From: Morinoia aosen | Lineage: Eukaryota > Arthropoda > Malacostraca > Amphipoda > Talitridae | Reading direction: 5' to 3' | NCBI GenBank assembly: GCA_030386875.1 | Contig: CM059569.1 | Location: forward strand, 39,657,842 to 39,721,841 | Length of the DNA: 64,000 bases | In this document: piece after piece, positions 1 to 11,340 of the stretch | How the letters are laid out: every line of letters begins with the position of its first letter | Position numbering within the stretch: the first letter of the stretch is position 1 | Notes under the pieces: generated by a model | What the model was told of the DNA's origin: nothing | Seen by the model: only the letters and a program-made list of their open reading frames with translations | Databases searched by the model: none | Translations under genes and position numbers: made by a program

Positions 1-1507
1 TGAAAACCGAGCAATAATAAATTTCATGAAAATACATTCCACCAATTTTGAATAAAAGTCAAATCTAAAATTTTTTGAAAAAATACTCAAGACAATCGTA
101 GCAAAAATTTTCTTAGGGTTCTCAAGCGTAGAGTAGGAGTGTGAAATGAGGTGCGCCAGTCAGACTAGTGTGTGTAGTCAAAGTAAAACAATTCCGATGT
201 GTGCGAGACAGCAACTCTTATGAAAAGCTGGCCAGGTGCTACCAGCTGTACTTAAATGCGTAAGGTCTTGAGGAGTCAAGCCGAAAATACGCTGAGTGAC
301 TGGCACCAACGCCTTTGATTTACTCCTATGGGAAACGTTATTTAATTCTAAAGACCAACACGTGCAATAGAATAAAACGTAAAAAGTTAAATGGGATGAA
401 CATCAAGAAAAACATTCTGACGCCATAACGAGCTAATTATAGCACACTTGGAAATTTATAAAGTAATAATGCTGGGCGGTAAAAGTAGATAAATTGCATT
501 TACCCTTTACCTCCATTGAAAACTTCCCTGATGTATCTTTTACAAGTAAGAAAATAGATAGGCATTACTATCGTCATGTAGCTATTATGCTATTCCCTTT
601 CAACTCTGGCCGTCAGTAATGACGGCATCAGTAACATTCCCTGTCCAATCCATTAATGTCAAGTTTAGTGAGCTGAGTGACACATACTTCTTTCAGTCGC
701 AATTCCTACATGCTTGATGTTTTCGGGTATACATCGTTTTTGTTCTCCTAAGCTTATTTATCGTCATTGACGAAGTCTGCTGAAAGTTCTTTACCCAATT
801 TTTAGTCATACGAACATACGGCACCGGTAGATTCCGATTTTTCATATAGCGAGTGCGGAAAGCTCGAAATGTTTGCATGTAGCAATACTGTTCTGATCGA
901 CCATTTGGCCAGAGCACGCGTGAAGTTATGGGACCTCCGCTCCGTTGTTACGGGAGGCTGAGGTGGCAGTGTCAGGGCCCGCTGTAGCCCGCCAGCCTCC
1001 CTCAGCTGAGAACTATTGCCACTCTTGCCAAACTTGTCCCACCCTCTTCTAATGAAACTCGGATGTTCTCTGGGCTGCTACACAGCTGACTCGTGCCCTG
1101 CTACACAGCCGACTCGGGCCCTGCTAGACAGCTGACTCGTGCCCTGCTACACAGCTGACTCGGGCCCTGCCATACAGCTGACTTGGGCTCTGCTACACAG
1201 CTGACTCGGGCCCTGTACACAATCGACAAATCGAAGTTCTCTCACACGTCACTGTAAATAATGTCTGCTTACTCCTGCTAGTCAATATCTCCCAAACGTA
1301 TTCGATCCGTCTTTAACCTTTTCCTCGCCGTTTTTTAACCTGAGGAAAAGAAGAGTATGAACGGGCTCCTCCGTACTGTTAAAGGCTCCTTCTTCAGGTG
1401 CACAGTGCGCTGACCGACCCTGTGTGGGTTGCTGCTTGATCCTCACGGTTTCTATTAAAGAAAAATTAATTCTAGCAAAATTTACGTAGTTAACTTGGCT
1501 GACTTAC
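1..1507. other. Partial frequenin intron 5; no gene seen
   Basis: This stretch follows the exon 5 donor and should be intronic. It holds the 23-bp minisatellite at 1076-1213 and otherwise AT-rich sequence. I looked on the minus strand for the exon that should begin at Trp103 (WAFRLYDVD in the family) and did not find it. Confidence 0.7.
1076..1213. repeat. Minisatellite, 23-bp unit x 6
   Basis: Six head-to-tail copies of a 23-bp unit beginning TGCTACACAGCTGACTCGGG. Variant copies carry CATACAG, TAGACAG or CGTGCCC. Confidence 0.92.
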
Positions 1508-1586
1508 ATAGTAACTTCTCGTCCACATTGCCTCGCGATGTGATGCTCAGCGCTCGGATGAATTCTTCAAACTCTATGGAGCCGTC
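1508..1586 (-). CDS. Frq: Frequenin coding exon 5 (EF-hand 2)
   Basis: A minus-strand acceptor TTTGTACAG is followed by 26 codons plus one base and a GTAAGT donor. It encodes [20 protein letters not shown] and then VDEKLL (residues 77-102). It completes a canonical EF-hand 2 loop, D73-x-N75-x-D77-x-S79-x-x-x-x-E84. The trailing T is the first base of the expected Trp103 codon. The next exon is not found between bases 1 and 1507, so the gene runs off the left edge. Confidence 0.96.
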
Positions 1587-3013
1587 CTGTACAAATAAAT
1601 GTCATTCTATGAGTCATTTCGTGCACACTGAAAACAAATGTTTGTGCATTATTGTTATATTTTCCCTGCATTAGCTTTGTCAGTTCGAGCAGCGATGCTG
1701 CGACTCAACTCGCGGCGCAAAGTGCGCCCTGTGACTTGCGGGTCGCGCGTCGCACGCTTACGCCGCCATTTGAAATGCGTCATGCTGCTGTACGACACGA
1801 CTGAAACTGTTCTTTTGTATTGCAAAGAAATGAACGTTGAGCATTAAAAGTCATTTTCCACGGCACAGCTGATAAAAAAAATTAGCGAAATATGATTTGC
1901 TGTAAACATGTCGAGGCTCTGTCTCAATTGAGCAGCCTTTCGTTAGTTAGCGATAAATCTAATGGATAAACTTCGAAGCTGAACTAAATAATACAAAAAC
2001 ATTTTTAAAAATTTCAGCTCAAAACTACATCTTAATTGAGTAGCCACCTAGTGTAAGCGAAAGAATAATAAGTTATCAGAAGATGCAATGTCAACCAAAT
2101 GAATTTCTTGTGCATGACAAACCCTACATGACTGAATGATGCCCAGCACTGATGTACCAAAGTCATCACGGCCGCTGCACATGACGCTCCTGTTTCGGCA
2201 CCGCCAGATGTCGGCTGTGTCTGATGATAGTGAAGGTCATCCCGTGCACCAGCTCACTTTATGACCACATGCTGTATTCAAGACAACACAACATGTCGGG
2301 CCTGACAACTCTGTTCCACTTCAAGGCCTACACTCCCGCCGCGGCGGCTACGCTCCAAATCTGAGGCAAAATTTCAGGTAAGGTAAGCTCGTGCTGCTGT
2401 GACGCCGCGCCTTGGCAGCGAATGTGGCGCGTTGGTCGCAATGTGAGGGAACGTGGAACGTGGTAGGTATAAGACGCTCCGTGGGATACAGCGATGTTCA
2501 AATAATGTGGGAGGCGGGAGGAGGCTCTCTAACTCCCACCCAGTGTTCGGTGTGCCTTCATTGCGCCGTAAGATACAGCGATGTGTAGAAAAACTCAATC
2601 TTGTCGTGAACCTCAGAGCGAGGACATTTTACCAGGTCTGTTGAGATCCTCAGCATACATTTTCTTCATTTTACCATTATGCGTTCTACAGATTTGGATA
2701 AAATTAGAAATCAGAGGGATTTCCTGCGCCGTAAATTATATTGATGCTTGGTTTCTTTTCCTTTTAACAATAGAGTAAAAAGCCTTTCGATGAAATTAAT
2801 GGTTTTACATCCAAATAAACCGGTCTATAAATATAAATTTTAAACTATTCATAACATGCGTCCATAAAAAAATATGTCAACAAGTCTCTTTTGAAAGCGT
2901 TTTAAAGTCTACACGCAAATAAAAGCAGTTGACAGTAATCTTAAAGACTCGATCAGGTGTGATACGCAGGCAACTTACAATCTAAAGGAACTTAGCAAGT
3001 ACTGAGGGCTCAC
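1587..3013 (-). other. Frequenin intron 4 (1427 bp)
   Basis: GTGAGC donor at its upstream end and TTTGTACAG acceptor at its downstream end. It is the only complete intron here without a tandem array. The motif GATACAGCGATGT occurs twice, near 2485 and 2570. No other coding signal was seen. Confidence 0.85.
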
Positions 3014-3103
3014 ATTGTTCTCATCGAAGACTCTGAAGACCAACGAAGCGAACTTTGTAGGGTCGCCTTGCGGGAAGAATTGCTGGTAGATTCTGATGAA
3101 GCC
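3014..3103 (-). CDS. Frq: Frequenin coding exon 4 (entry to EF-hand 2)
   Basis: A minus-strand acceptor TTGTCTTGCAG is followed by exactly 30 codons and a GTGAGC donor. The exon starts [18 protein letters not shown] and ends VFRVFDENN (residues 47-76). It matches the family block between EF-hands 1 and 2 almost residue for residue. The EF-hand 2 calcium loop begins at Asp73 and is split by the intron after Asn76. This is a phase-0 exon at both ends. Confidence 0.96.
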
Positions 3104-3365
3104 CTGCAAGACAAAGCGGGGCCGTAGAGCGCTGCCAACTTTTGTAAGCTATACATTTAAAACAATTTGAATTATTTCCACTCTAAGTGATAATTAGTAA
3201 AATCATTACTCAGAATTGTTTCGATGGGAAATTTGAACATGTTTATATATAACTTCTCGTACGCCTGATTAAATTCCTTGATTTCTATAGCACTCTGTGT
3301 CAGCCTAATTCTAACGTGTACATATTCCCTCCTCCACACGCCCACCGACCGACCGAATTGTGCTT

Positions 3366-4026
3366 TTGTGTACGGTAGGGCGGGCATACTTGAACTTGCA
3401 CTACTGTGTTTGTGTACGGTAGGGCGGGTATACTTGAACTTGCACTGCTGTGTTTGTGTACGGTAGGGCGGGTATACTTGAACTTGCACTGCTGTGTTTG
3501 TGTACGGTAGGGCGGGCATACTTGAACTTGCACTGCTGTGTTTGTGTACGGTAGGGCGGGCATACTTGAACTTGCACTACTGTGTTTGTGTACGGTAGGG
3601 CGGGCATACTTGAACTTGCACTACTGTGTTTGTGTACGGTAGGGCGGGTATACTTGAACTTGCACTACTGTGTTTGTGTACGGTAGGGCGGGCATACTTG
3701 AACTTGCACTGCTGTGTTTGTGTACGGTAGGGCGGGCATACTTGAACTTGCACTACTGTGTTTGTGTACGGTAGGGCGGGCATACTTGAACTTGCACTAC
3801 TGTGTTTGTGTACGGTAGGGCGGGCATACTTGAACTTGCACTACTGTGTTTGTGTACGGTAGGGCGGGCATACTTGAACTTGCACTGCTGTGTTTGTGTA
3901 CGGTAGGGCGGGCATACTTGAACTTACACTACTGTGTTTGTGTACGGTAGGGCAGGCATACTTGAACTTACACTACTGTGTTTGTGTACGGTAGGGCGGG
4001 CATACTTGAATTTGCACTACTGTGTT
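3366..4026. repeat. Minisatellite, 44-bp unit x 15
   Basis: About 15 copies of a 44-bp unit starting GTGTTTGTGTACGGTAGGGC. The main variants are ACTACTG versus ACTGCTG and GGGCAT versus GGGTAT. The minus strand reads open as repeated PALPYTNTAVQVQV-type peptides. This follows from repeat composition and is not evidence of a gene. Confidence 0.96.
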
Positions 4027-4075
4027 CTTGAGTCAAGCTAGGTGTGTACATTCGGGCGTGTCACACTTCAGGGGT

Positions 4076-6868
4076 AGTCATGGAAGTGTGTTGCACTACA
4101 GTGTACAGTCATGAGAGTGTGTTGCACTACAGTGTGCAGTCATGAGGGTGTGTTGCACTACAGTGTGCAGTCATGAGAGTATGCTGCACTACAGTGTGTA
4201 GTCATGAGAGTGTGCTGCACTACAGTGTACACTCATGAGAGTGTGCTGCTCTACAGTGTGCAGTCATGAGAGTGTGCTGCACTACAGTGTGCAGTCATGA
4301 GAGTGTGCTGCACTACAGTGTGTAGTCATGAGAGTGTGCTGCACTACAGTGTGCAGTCATGAGAGTGTGCTGCACTACAGTGTGCAGTCATGAGAGTGTG
4401 CTGCACTACAGTGTGCAGTCATGAGAGTGTGTTGCACTACAGTGTGCAGTCATGAGAGTGTGCTGCACCTCAGTGTGCAGTCATGAGAGTGTGCTGCACC
4501 ACAGTATGCAGTCATGAGAGTGTGCTGCACTACAGTGTGCAGTCATGAGAGTGTTCTGCACTACAGTGTGCAGTCATGAGAGTGTGCTGCACTACAGTGT
4601 GCAGTCATGAGAGTGTGCTGCACTACAGTGTGCAGTCATGAGAGTGTTCTGCACTACAGTGTGCAGTCATGAGAGTGTGTTGCACTACAGTGTGCAGTCA
4701 TGAGAGTATGTTGCACTACAGTGTGCAGTCATGAGAGTGTTCTGCACTACAGTGTGCAGTCATGAGAGTGTTCTGCACTACAGTGTGCAGTCATGAGAGT
4801 GTTCTGCACTACAGTGTGCAGTCATGAGAGTATGTTGCACTACAGTGTGCAGTCATGAGAGTGTGCTGCACTACAGTGTGCAGTCATGAGAGTGTTCTGC
4901 ACTACAGTGTGCAGTCATGAGAGTATGTTGCACTACAGTGTGCAGTCATGAGAGTGTGCTGCACTACAGTGTGCAATCATGAGCGTGTGTTGCACTTCAG
5001 AGTGCAGTCATGAGAGTGTGTTGCACTACAGTGTGCAGTCATGAGAGTGTTCTGCACTACAGTGTGCAGTCATGAGAGTGTTCTGCACTACAGTGTGCAG
5101 TCATGAGAGTATGTTGCACTACAGTGTGCAGTCATGAGAGTGTGCTGCACTACAGTGTGCAGTCATGAGAGTGTGCTGCACTACAGTGTGCAGTCATGAG
5201 AGTGTGTTGCACTACAGTGTGCAGTCATGAGAGTGTGCTGCACTACAGTGTGCAATCATGAGCGTGTGTTGCACTTCAGAGTGCAGTCATGAGAGTGTGT
5301 TGCACTACAGTGTGCAGTCATGAGAGTGTGCTGCACTACAGTGTGCAGTCATGAGAGTATGTTGCACTACAGTGTGCAGTCATGAGAGTGTTCTGCACTA
5401 CAGTGTGCAGTCATGAGAGTATGTTGCACTACAGTGTGCAGTCATGAGAGTGTGCTGCACTACAGTGTGCAGTCATGAGAGTGTTCTGCACTACAGTGTG
5501 CAGTCATGAGAGTATGTTGCACTACAGTGTGCAGTCATGAGAGTGTGCTGCACTACAGTGTGCAGTCATGAGAGTGTGTTGCACTACAGTGTGCAGTCAT
5601 GAGAGTGTTCTGCACTACAGTGTGCAGTCATGAGAGTGTGCTGCACTACAGTGTGCAGTCATGAGAGTGTTCTGCACTACAGTGTGCAGTCATGAGAGTA
5701 TGTTGCACTACAGTGTGCAGTCATGAGAGTGTGCTGCACCACAGTGCATGCAGTCATGAGAGTGTGCTGCACTACAGTGTGCAGTCATGAGAGTGTTCTG
5801 CACTACAGTGTGCAGTCATGAGAGTATGTTGCACTACAGTGTGCAGTCATGAGAGTGTGCTGCACTACAGTGTGCAGTCATGAGAGTGTGCTGCACTACA
5901 GTGTGCAGTCATGAGAGTGTTCTGCACTACAGTGTGCAGTCATGAGAGTATGTTGCACTACAGTGTGCAGTCATGAGAGTGTGCTGCACCACAGTGCATG
6001 CAGTCATGAGAGTGTGCTGCACTACAGTGTGCAGTCATGAGAGTGTTCTGCACTACAGTGTGCAGTCATGAGAGTATGTTGCACTACAGTGTGCAGTCAT
6101 GAGAGTGTGCTGCACTACAGTGTGCAATCATGAGCGTGTGTTGCACTTCAGAGTGCAGTCATGAGAGTGTTCTGCACTACAGTGTGCAGTCATGAGAGTA
6201 TGTTGCACTACAGTGTGCAGTCATGAGAGTGTGCTGCACTACAGTGTGCAGTCATGAGAGTGTGTTGCACTACAGTGTGCAGTCATGAGAGTGTTCTGCA
6301 CTACAGTGTGCAGTCATGAGAGTATGTTGCACTACAGTGTGCAGTCATGAGAGTGTGCTGCACCACAGTGCATGCAGTCATGAGAGTGTGCTGCACTACA
6401 GTGTGCAGTCATGAGAGTGTTCTGCACTACAGTGTGCAGTCATGAGAGTATGTTGCACTACAGTGTGCAGTCATGAGAGTGTGCTGCACTACAGTGTGCA
6501 ATCATGAGCGTGTGTTGCACTTCAGAGTGCAGTCATGAGAGTGTTCTGCACTACAGTGTGCAGTCATGAGAGTATGTTGCACTACAGTGTGCAGTCATGA
6601 GAGTGTGCTGCACTACAGTGTGCAATCATGAGCGTGTGTTGCACTTCAGAGTGCAGTCATGGGAGTATGTTGCACTACAGTGTGCAGTCATGAGAGTGTG
6701 CTGCACTACAGTGTGCAGTCATGAGAGTGTGCTGCACCACAGTGTGCAGTCATGAGAGTGTGCTGCACCACAGTGTGCAGTCATGAGAGTGTGCTGCACT
6801 ACAGTGTGCAATCATGAGCGTGTGTTGCATTTCAGAGTGCAGTCATGGGAGTATGTTGCACTACAGTT
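4076..6868. repeat. Minisatellite, 31-bp unit x about 90, with higher-order structure
   Basis: About 90 copies of a 31-bp unit starting CAGTCATGAGAGTGTGCTGC. Variants GTGTTCTGC, GTATGTTGC and GTGTGCTGC recur in that order through much of the right half, giving a 93-bp trimer. Rare variants mark larger blocks: ACAGTGCATG at 5741, 5991 and 6365, and GAGCGTG at 6132 and 6506. The last two blocks repeat exactly 374 bp apart (12 units + 2 bp). Confidence 0.96.
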
Positions 6869-8435
6869 TGAATTTTAACAAAAAAGTGTCATAATGTAGT
6901 CAAAAATTACCATTAAGTAAATTTTCTACATCTAGGTTAATTCAAAAATGAATTAACTTTTCTTTTCAAAATGTTCTTTTGGAAAAGTGTTTGTTAACTC
7001 GAATTACGCTGCTCAACTCTGGCTCCTCGTTACTGCTTCAGTTAAAGTTAGATTTTGATAGAAATAAATTTTCGTCAACAAGAATGGATATGTTTCATCA
7101 ATGAGGCCATCACTGATATTGATGCACGTAAGCCATGCATCCCGGTTGTAGGAGAATACGATGTATTTACTTGTAACGATATTTCGTCAGGTTTGAGTGT
7201 CGCTGAATTTCTCCAACTAGTTCATCCTATTCATCTTTGTCAAAAAGTTGTTAATTGAGGGGGTGATAGAGAGAGGAATATTATTAGCAAAATGACCACA
7301 GATAAAAATGTGAACAGAAGTGGCTTTAACACACCAACAGAAGAGGTTTAAACAACCCCGATATGGCATTCCTAAATATTCTTAATCATAAAAAATGAAC
7401 ATGATTTAGAGTCTCATTGGAAATGCATCGGTAATTTTATGTAAATATATAACTTGGTATTCGCTGACGTGATGTTCTGAATATTGCGCTTTATCTAACA
7501 GCTCTTGTACAGCTGCTTCTGGGTGAGATGAATGAACAGCCATCATGAAGGTTCTGATCAAGTTTTGCGGCGCATTATAGCGGTGATTGAAATGTTAAAC
7601 TTATAACATCGTTGCGATATCAATTTATACGCACCTTAGCATTTCAAAGAACCCTAGCTCAATCTCTTTGTTCATTTTTGTACTTCTGAAAATAAAATCC
7701 CATAGATACTAAAATTTTTCGCCAACACAAAGAATATTCTGCGAAGGCTACCTCGTCCACACGAGCGGTAACTGATATTTCCGAAGGTTGAGCCTCTCGT
7801 GTCTGCGAGTGCAGTGTTGCCTTTGTTCTCCAGTGACCGGCGGGGACAGTCGAGTTTTGACGCTTGTGTAGCAAGCGAACACGAGCGCAACTTGCACTCG
7901 ACCGTTACATTCCTCCTCTCATTAAAATTACCAAAACTTCTCAGAAATTCAGTACGAATAACTGTGCTCGTGTCTGAAATTCTAATTGATTAATTTGGTT
8001 CCTAAGGTTTTCCCAATTTCTAGCGCCTCTGAGATGTTGTGATCATGGTTGCGGTACATTAAAATTTACTTGGCTGCGTTACAGGTATTTTTATCTCTAA
8101 ACTCACTTAAATCAACATCATTTGTAGGGCTGCATTTATTAAAACCATGAAACTCTGCACAACCCGATCTTTTTCGGCCGAACAGAGCATTTCACCTCAG
8201 AGAGATAAGAGAGTAATGCACTCGCTCGTTGACTGCAAGGGATAGCTTCATTCCAAGATTCATTTGATAAGACCATGAGATGACCTACATTCAGAGAGAT
8301 TTACTATGTACCGCCCTGGTGACCAGGTCACCGATCGAGTGAGGGGAGACCCTGCACAGAGGTGACTAAAGAGAAGGTGTTCGTACCACACCTCAGCTGT
8401 GTCATGAGACTCGCTGCGTGGTTGTGGTGACTCAC

Positions 8436-8484
8436 CTCTTCTGTGAGCAGGCCATTGGGACAGTCCTTCAGGAATCCTTTGTGC
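8436..8484 (-). CDS. Frq: Frequenin coding exon 3 (degenerate EF-hand 1)
   Basis: A minus-strand acceptor TTTTTGCCAG is followed by 49 nt and a GTGAGT donor. It encodes the last base of Trp30 and then HKGFLKDCPNGLLTEE (residues 31-46). This is nearly identical to the frequenin signature HKGFLKDCPNGLLTEQ. The Cys-Pro in the first EF loop is the known substitution that prevents calcium binding by EF-hand 1 in this family. The exon ends on a codon boundary, as exon 4 requires. Confidence 0.95.
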
Positions 8485-9367
8485 CTGGCAAAAATGAAAA
8501 TAATCGTCACATTCGTACTACGGAAAATGATGATGCATGGTATATAATATTAACCTCTAATTCATTTCGTCACTGTGCCTTTAATTTCGTAGGGAATAGA
8601 AATAAAAAAAAAACAGGAAAAAATTGCATCTCACCTAAAACCCTAAGTTATGGATTAAATTATCAGAATTCAGAGCCAGCACACGGAAAATATCGCCTCT
8701 GTTGGCGCAGTGAATTTCAGAAATCGCCTCCACGCCTGCACTCCGGAGTGACGACTCGAGGGCTGTCCGAGACTCCAGAGAGACATAAAACGCAAAAATG
8801 CATAATTCATTTGACATTATCGACACCTACCTTGGTTTGCATATTTACGATACACTTGATAGAGCTACGCAAGGAAGGGACTTCAATATCGGGCGAATGA
8901 GATCGTGTGTTGTGTACGTTGCTTCCTTGCGCTCAAGTTTACGCCCCCCGCTACTGCGGCGCCAAATATTAAATATATGTTTATTCTCGTTATTTCTTCA
9001 CCTTGTCCCGGAGCTGCGGTACGAGCCGTCATGCGGACACTGTGTGCTTTGTTGATGGTGATGGCCGCCTCGTTCGCTTGTCGCGCTGCGTGATGCTACA
9101 ATGTTACAGTTAGACAAAGTCTTTTCCAAATTCACAAAATTCCGTTTCGCTTTTGTAAACTTTCCTAGCAAAATTAGAGGAGCTGGTGAAATCTATGCCT
9201 TATGAGAAATTTTTCCATAACTTGAATTTCTCATCGGCTCTAAATTAATTTTGTCTTTAATTATCTTCCAAAATATTTGAACCCTACTTTTCCTCAAGAA
9301 ATTGGGCATAACTTTCAGTAGTAGTGTGGTGCATGGTGGCGTTAAGGTGGCGGGTGCGCTCTCATTG

Positions 9368-9375
9368 TGACGTCA
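9368..9375. promoter_or_regulatory. CRE-type palindrome TGACGTCA
   Basis: A full consensus cAMP-response element in a local GC-rich patch within frequenin intron 2, 40 bp from a 26-bp perfect palindrome. An 8-base match in 64 kb can occur by chance (about one expected), so function is only a possibility. Confidence 0.25.
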
Positions 9376-9415
9376 TTTTGCTCTGAGATTGGGCGGACGG
9401 CGGATGCGCAGGCTG

Positions 9416-9441
9416 GTGGCTCGGAGAGCTCTCCGAGCCAC
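9416..9441. repeat. 26-bp perfect palindrome
   Basis: The half-site GTGGCTCGGAGAG is followed directly by its reverse complement with no spacer, so it could extrude as a cruciform. It sits in a GC-rich patch of intron 2. Role unknown. Confidence 0.85.
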
Positions 9442-10982
9442 GTCGACCCTGCTGGTTGCCGGCTATTCCTCGCGCTATGAGGGTTGAAGTATCCTGACCT
9501 TGGTGCCCGTTCTTGCTCTTCTTTCATATCCTAAGTTTATTTTGTGTGAATGGCATATTTCGTTTCGTTTTATTTTCGTTGGCTCTCTTGCCGCAGTTGA
9601 AATTCTTGCTTGTCTTCATCATTGGCAGTTAATTACTAAACGACACCCTTGTGTCTAACATTACCTGCGGCTTGCCGCGCATTGAAGCTTTTCTAAGCCT
9701 TGATTGAATGGGTTCACCTCTAATAATTGATCTAAACTCTAATTAAGTTTGGATTAGGTGTCCTATTCGAATTGAATTGATCTTATTAAAAGTCCAATGA
9801 CCTTAACCTATTTTCCCTTAAATTCTTTCGGGCCTTAAAGGAACTTTTTCCACTGAAGCCACAATTACGTTCAGGTGTGTGCTAGCTTGGTTCTTCTGTG
9901 TTTGCTCTGACTTGATTTATTCACAATATCCTCTCGTCGGTCGTATGTTGAGATTGTTTAGTTTGTTATTTTTTTCAGTAAGCGGTGACTGCTCCACCGT
10001 ATCGTTCTCTTCCTAATGGTCTCCATTCTGCCTTGCGGCCGCTAGTGTTTTCTTTAGTTTGGCTACCGCTCTGCCTTAGGTACGTAAGGCTTGGTGTTGC
10101 CCCTTTTACAGTTCAAAGTTTATTCTTAACTTGATATTTTCTGAGCATAACTAACAATCTGCTTTTCATATTAGTTACCCAGTTCGGTTTTATTAAGTTA
10201 TCGCTAATTGTTTTTTTCTTTGGACTTCTTCCTGCAGCGGGAACACCCTCTGTCTCCTCTTGGTCGGGATACTTTCCCACAATCTTAAGCAGTGCTGAGT
10301 TCGCTTCGGCCACCTCGTCTTTAATAGTGAACTGCGCCTGCTTGAGGCGCTGTGGAGCGCCCCATGCGTCTTACTCTACTCAAAATTAACCTTCCTTGTC
10401 TGCCCCGCTTTGACTCGAGCTGTGGCATTTTTAATGTAAATTTTAAACTGAGTTTATGTCTTGAAATAAAAATATTGAAAACACTAAATAATTTGGGGCT
10501 AGTTGGCGGCATAGCCGTTTTGATGCTTCCTTTTGCCCTGTTGGGAATTTAATAAACTAAATGCGGAGTGAAAATCTGCGTGAATTCAAAGTTCTGTTCC
10601 TCTAACCCCTTCCTTCCGCGTGTCAGATATCCTTTAGCGCCCGTCTAAGTGAAAATTCTAACAGCCTAATTCCACAAGAGATTCCCTGACGGAATAATTA
10701 TGGTGGTTTCTAAGACCTTAATTTCTCCAAAAAAATTGAATAACATTTTCAAGAGGAAAAATTTGGTTCAAACAAAATTCAAAAAATTCTGTTCAACACG
10801 TCTCATAACTCGGCTCTCACTTGAAAAATGTTCTATTCTTGACTGAAAAATGACAGTATTTTTTTAAACATCATTTTTAATGTTCATTATTTCCTTCCAA
10901 TAAAGTTATTTTTGCCTTCGAATTTAATGTTTGCGTTTTTCGACATTATTTATTACATTTTATTCATTTTTGATTTTGTATT

Positions 10983-11246
10983 GATAATTTGAAGCGTATG
11001 TCTCCTACGCAGCCGGTACGTGGCCGGATAATTTGAAGCGTATGTTTCCTACGCAGCCGGTACGTGGCCGGATAATTTGAAGCGTATGTTTCCTACGCAG
11101 CCGGTACGTGGCCGGATAATTTGAAGCGTATGTTTCCTACGCAGCCGGTACGTGGCCGGATAATTTGAAGCGTATGTTTCCTACGCAGCCGGTACGTGGC
11201 CGGATAATTTGAAGCGTATGTTTCCTACGCAGCCGGTACGTGGCCG
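10983..11246. repeat. Minisatellite, 44-bp unit x 6
   Basis: Six nearly identical 44-bp copies at 10983, 11027, 11071, 11115, 11159 and 11203, each starting GATAATTTGAAGCGTATG. Only the first differs (GTCTCC for GTTTCC). Each unit contains two short inverted pairs (GCGTA/TACGC and CCGG/CCGG). It is unrelated in sequence to the 44-bp array at 3366. Confidence 0.95.
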
Positions 11247-11340
11247 GATAAAGCTTTAAAAAACTTCATACGTAAGAAAAGTTCTTCGCCATCCATTAGA
11301 AAAACGGGCTTGTGCTGTTATGCTGACATGGGCCCGGGGC

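Larger units (their letters stand above)
3104..8435 (-). other. Frequenin intron 3 (5332 bp), mostly minisatellite
   Basis: Bounded by GTGAGT and TTGTCTTGCAG. Two arrays (3366-4026 and 4076-6868) fill about 65% of it. The remaining 6869-8435 is AT-rich, without a recognisable gene or element. Confidence 0.85.

Noticed and set aside
8418-8900. 160-codon plus-strand frame
   Set aside because: It overlaps frequenin exon 3 on the other strand and matches no family; the exon explains the conserved part.
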